Source: an uncultured Armatimonadota bacterium (GTDB lineage: Bacteria > Armatimonadota > Fimbriimonadia > Fimbriimonadales > Fimbriimonadaceae). Taken from it: a stretch of DNA of 5,197 nucleotides. This document shows positions 5,153 to 5,197 of the stretch, piece after piece. The first letter of the stretch is position 1. Every line of letters starts with the position of its first letter. The notes under the pieces were generated by a model. The model did not search any database, had not been told where the DNA came from, and saw nothing but the letters and a program-made list of their open reading frames with translations. Both the position numbers and the translations under genes were made by a program. The stretch lies in NCBI GenBank assembly GCA_946478935.1, contig CAMLEL010000210.1:1-5197 (forward strand). Direction: 5' to 3'.

Positions 5153-5197
5153 ATGGATTTCCGAATCGAGAAGGATTCTCTGGGCGATGTGCAAGTG
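5153..5197 (+). CDS. fumC: Class II fumarate hydratase / aspartate ammonia-lyase family, N-terminus (partial)
   Basis: Only 15 residues are in the window: MDFRIEKDSLGDVQV. The pattern R-I-E-x-D-x-x-G-x-x-x-V is the typical N-terminus of class II fumarases (fumarate to malate in the TCA cycle) and of the related aspartate ammonia-lyases. The initial 'xxxRIExDSxG' form fits FumC slightly better. The catalytic residues and the GSSxMPxKxN signature would lie beyond the window, so the two enzymes cannot be told apart here. The start is certain because an in-frame TAA lies 12 nt upstream with no other start codon after it. It is divergent from the PAP2 phosphatase operon. Confidence 0.75.
   Translation, partial: MDFRIEKDSLGDVQV

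Overview
The window looks like a chromosomal segment from a moderately GC-rich, Gram-negative-type bacterium. The best guess is Armatimonadota, possibly near Fimbriimonas. This rests on two prepilin-like proteins whose N-terminal helix runs straight into a FPVFAQAK stretch, a sequence style I associate with the large families of such proteins in that phylum. The assignment is inference from memory, not from a search.

Left part (1-2585), cell surface: the window opens with the 3' end of a small Gly/Ala/Pro/Thr-rich protein that may be a lipoprotein, followed by a perfect 11-bp hairpin. The -35 box of the next promoter lies partly inside that hairpin. Next are two tandem paralogous prepilin-type proteins (251-1174 and 1410-2291). 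They share an identical 28-residue N-terminal helix and a diverged H-X9-DG-type C-terminal box. Each gene has its own promoter candidate and its own leader, and the leaders share the same short stem and the same GGAAGG ribosome binding site. A strong intrinsic terminator separates them. The second is translationally coupled (TAATG) to a 78-residue single-pass membrane protein, and that unit ends in a hairpin.

Middle (2586-3749): a complete phosphoglycerate kinase gene (pgk). It has no visible Shine-Dalgarno sequence and has a -10-like hexamer exactly 6 nt before the ATG, as expected for a leaderless mRNA.

Right part (3746-5197): a two-gene minus-strand operon encodes a PAP2-family membrane phosphatase and then a divergent NodB/polysaccharide-deacetylase-like protein. 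The second gene's 3' end overlaps that of pgk by 4 bp. Divergent from this operon, the last 45 bases begin a class II fumarase/aspartase-family gene with the same -10/6 nt/ATG arrangement as pgk.

Functionally the window joins envelope genes (prepilin-like surface proteins, lipid-phosphate phosphatase, NodB-like protein) with two central-carbon enzymes. I see no phage, IS element, CRISPR array, tRNA or rRNA. The points most worth following are the conserved leader stem of the paired prepilin genes, the contrast between SD-led and apparently leaderless genes, and the NodB-like protein with an incomplete metal-binding motif.
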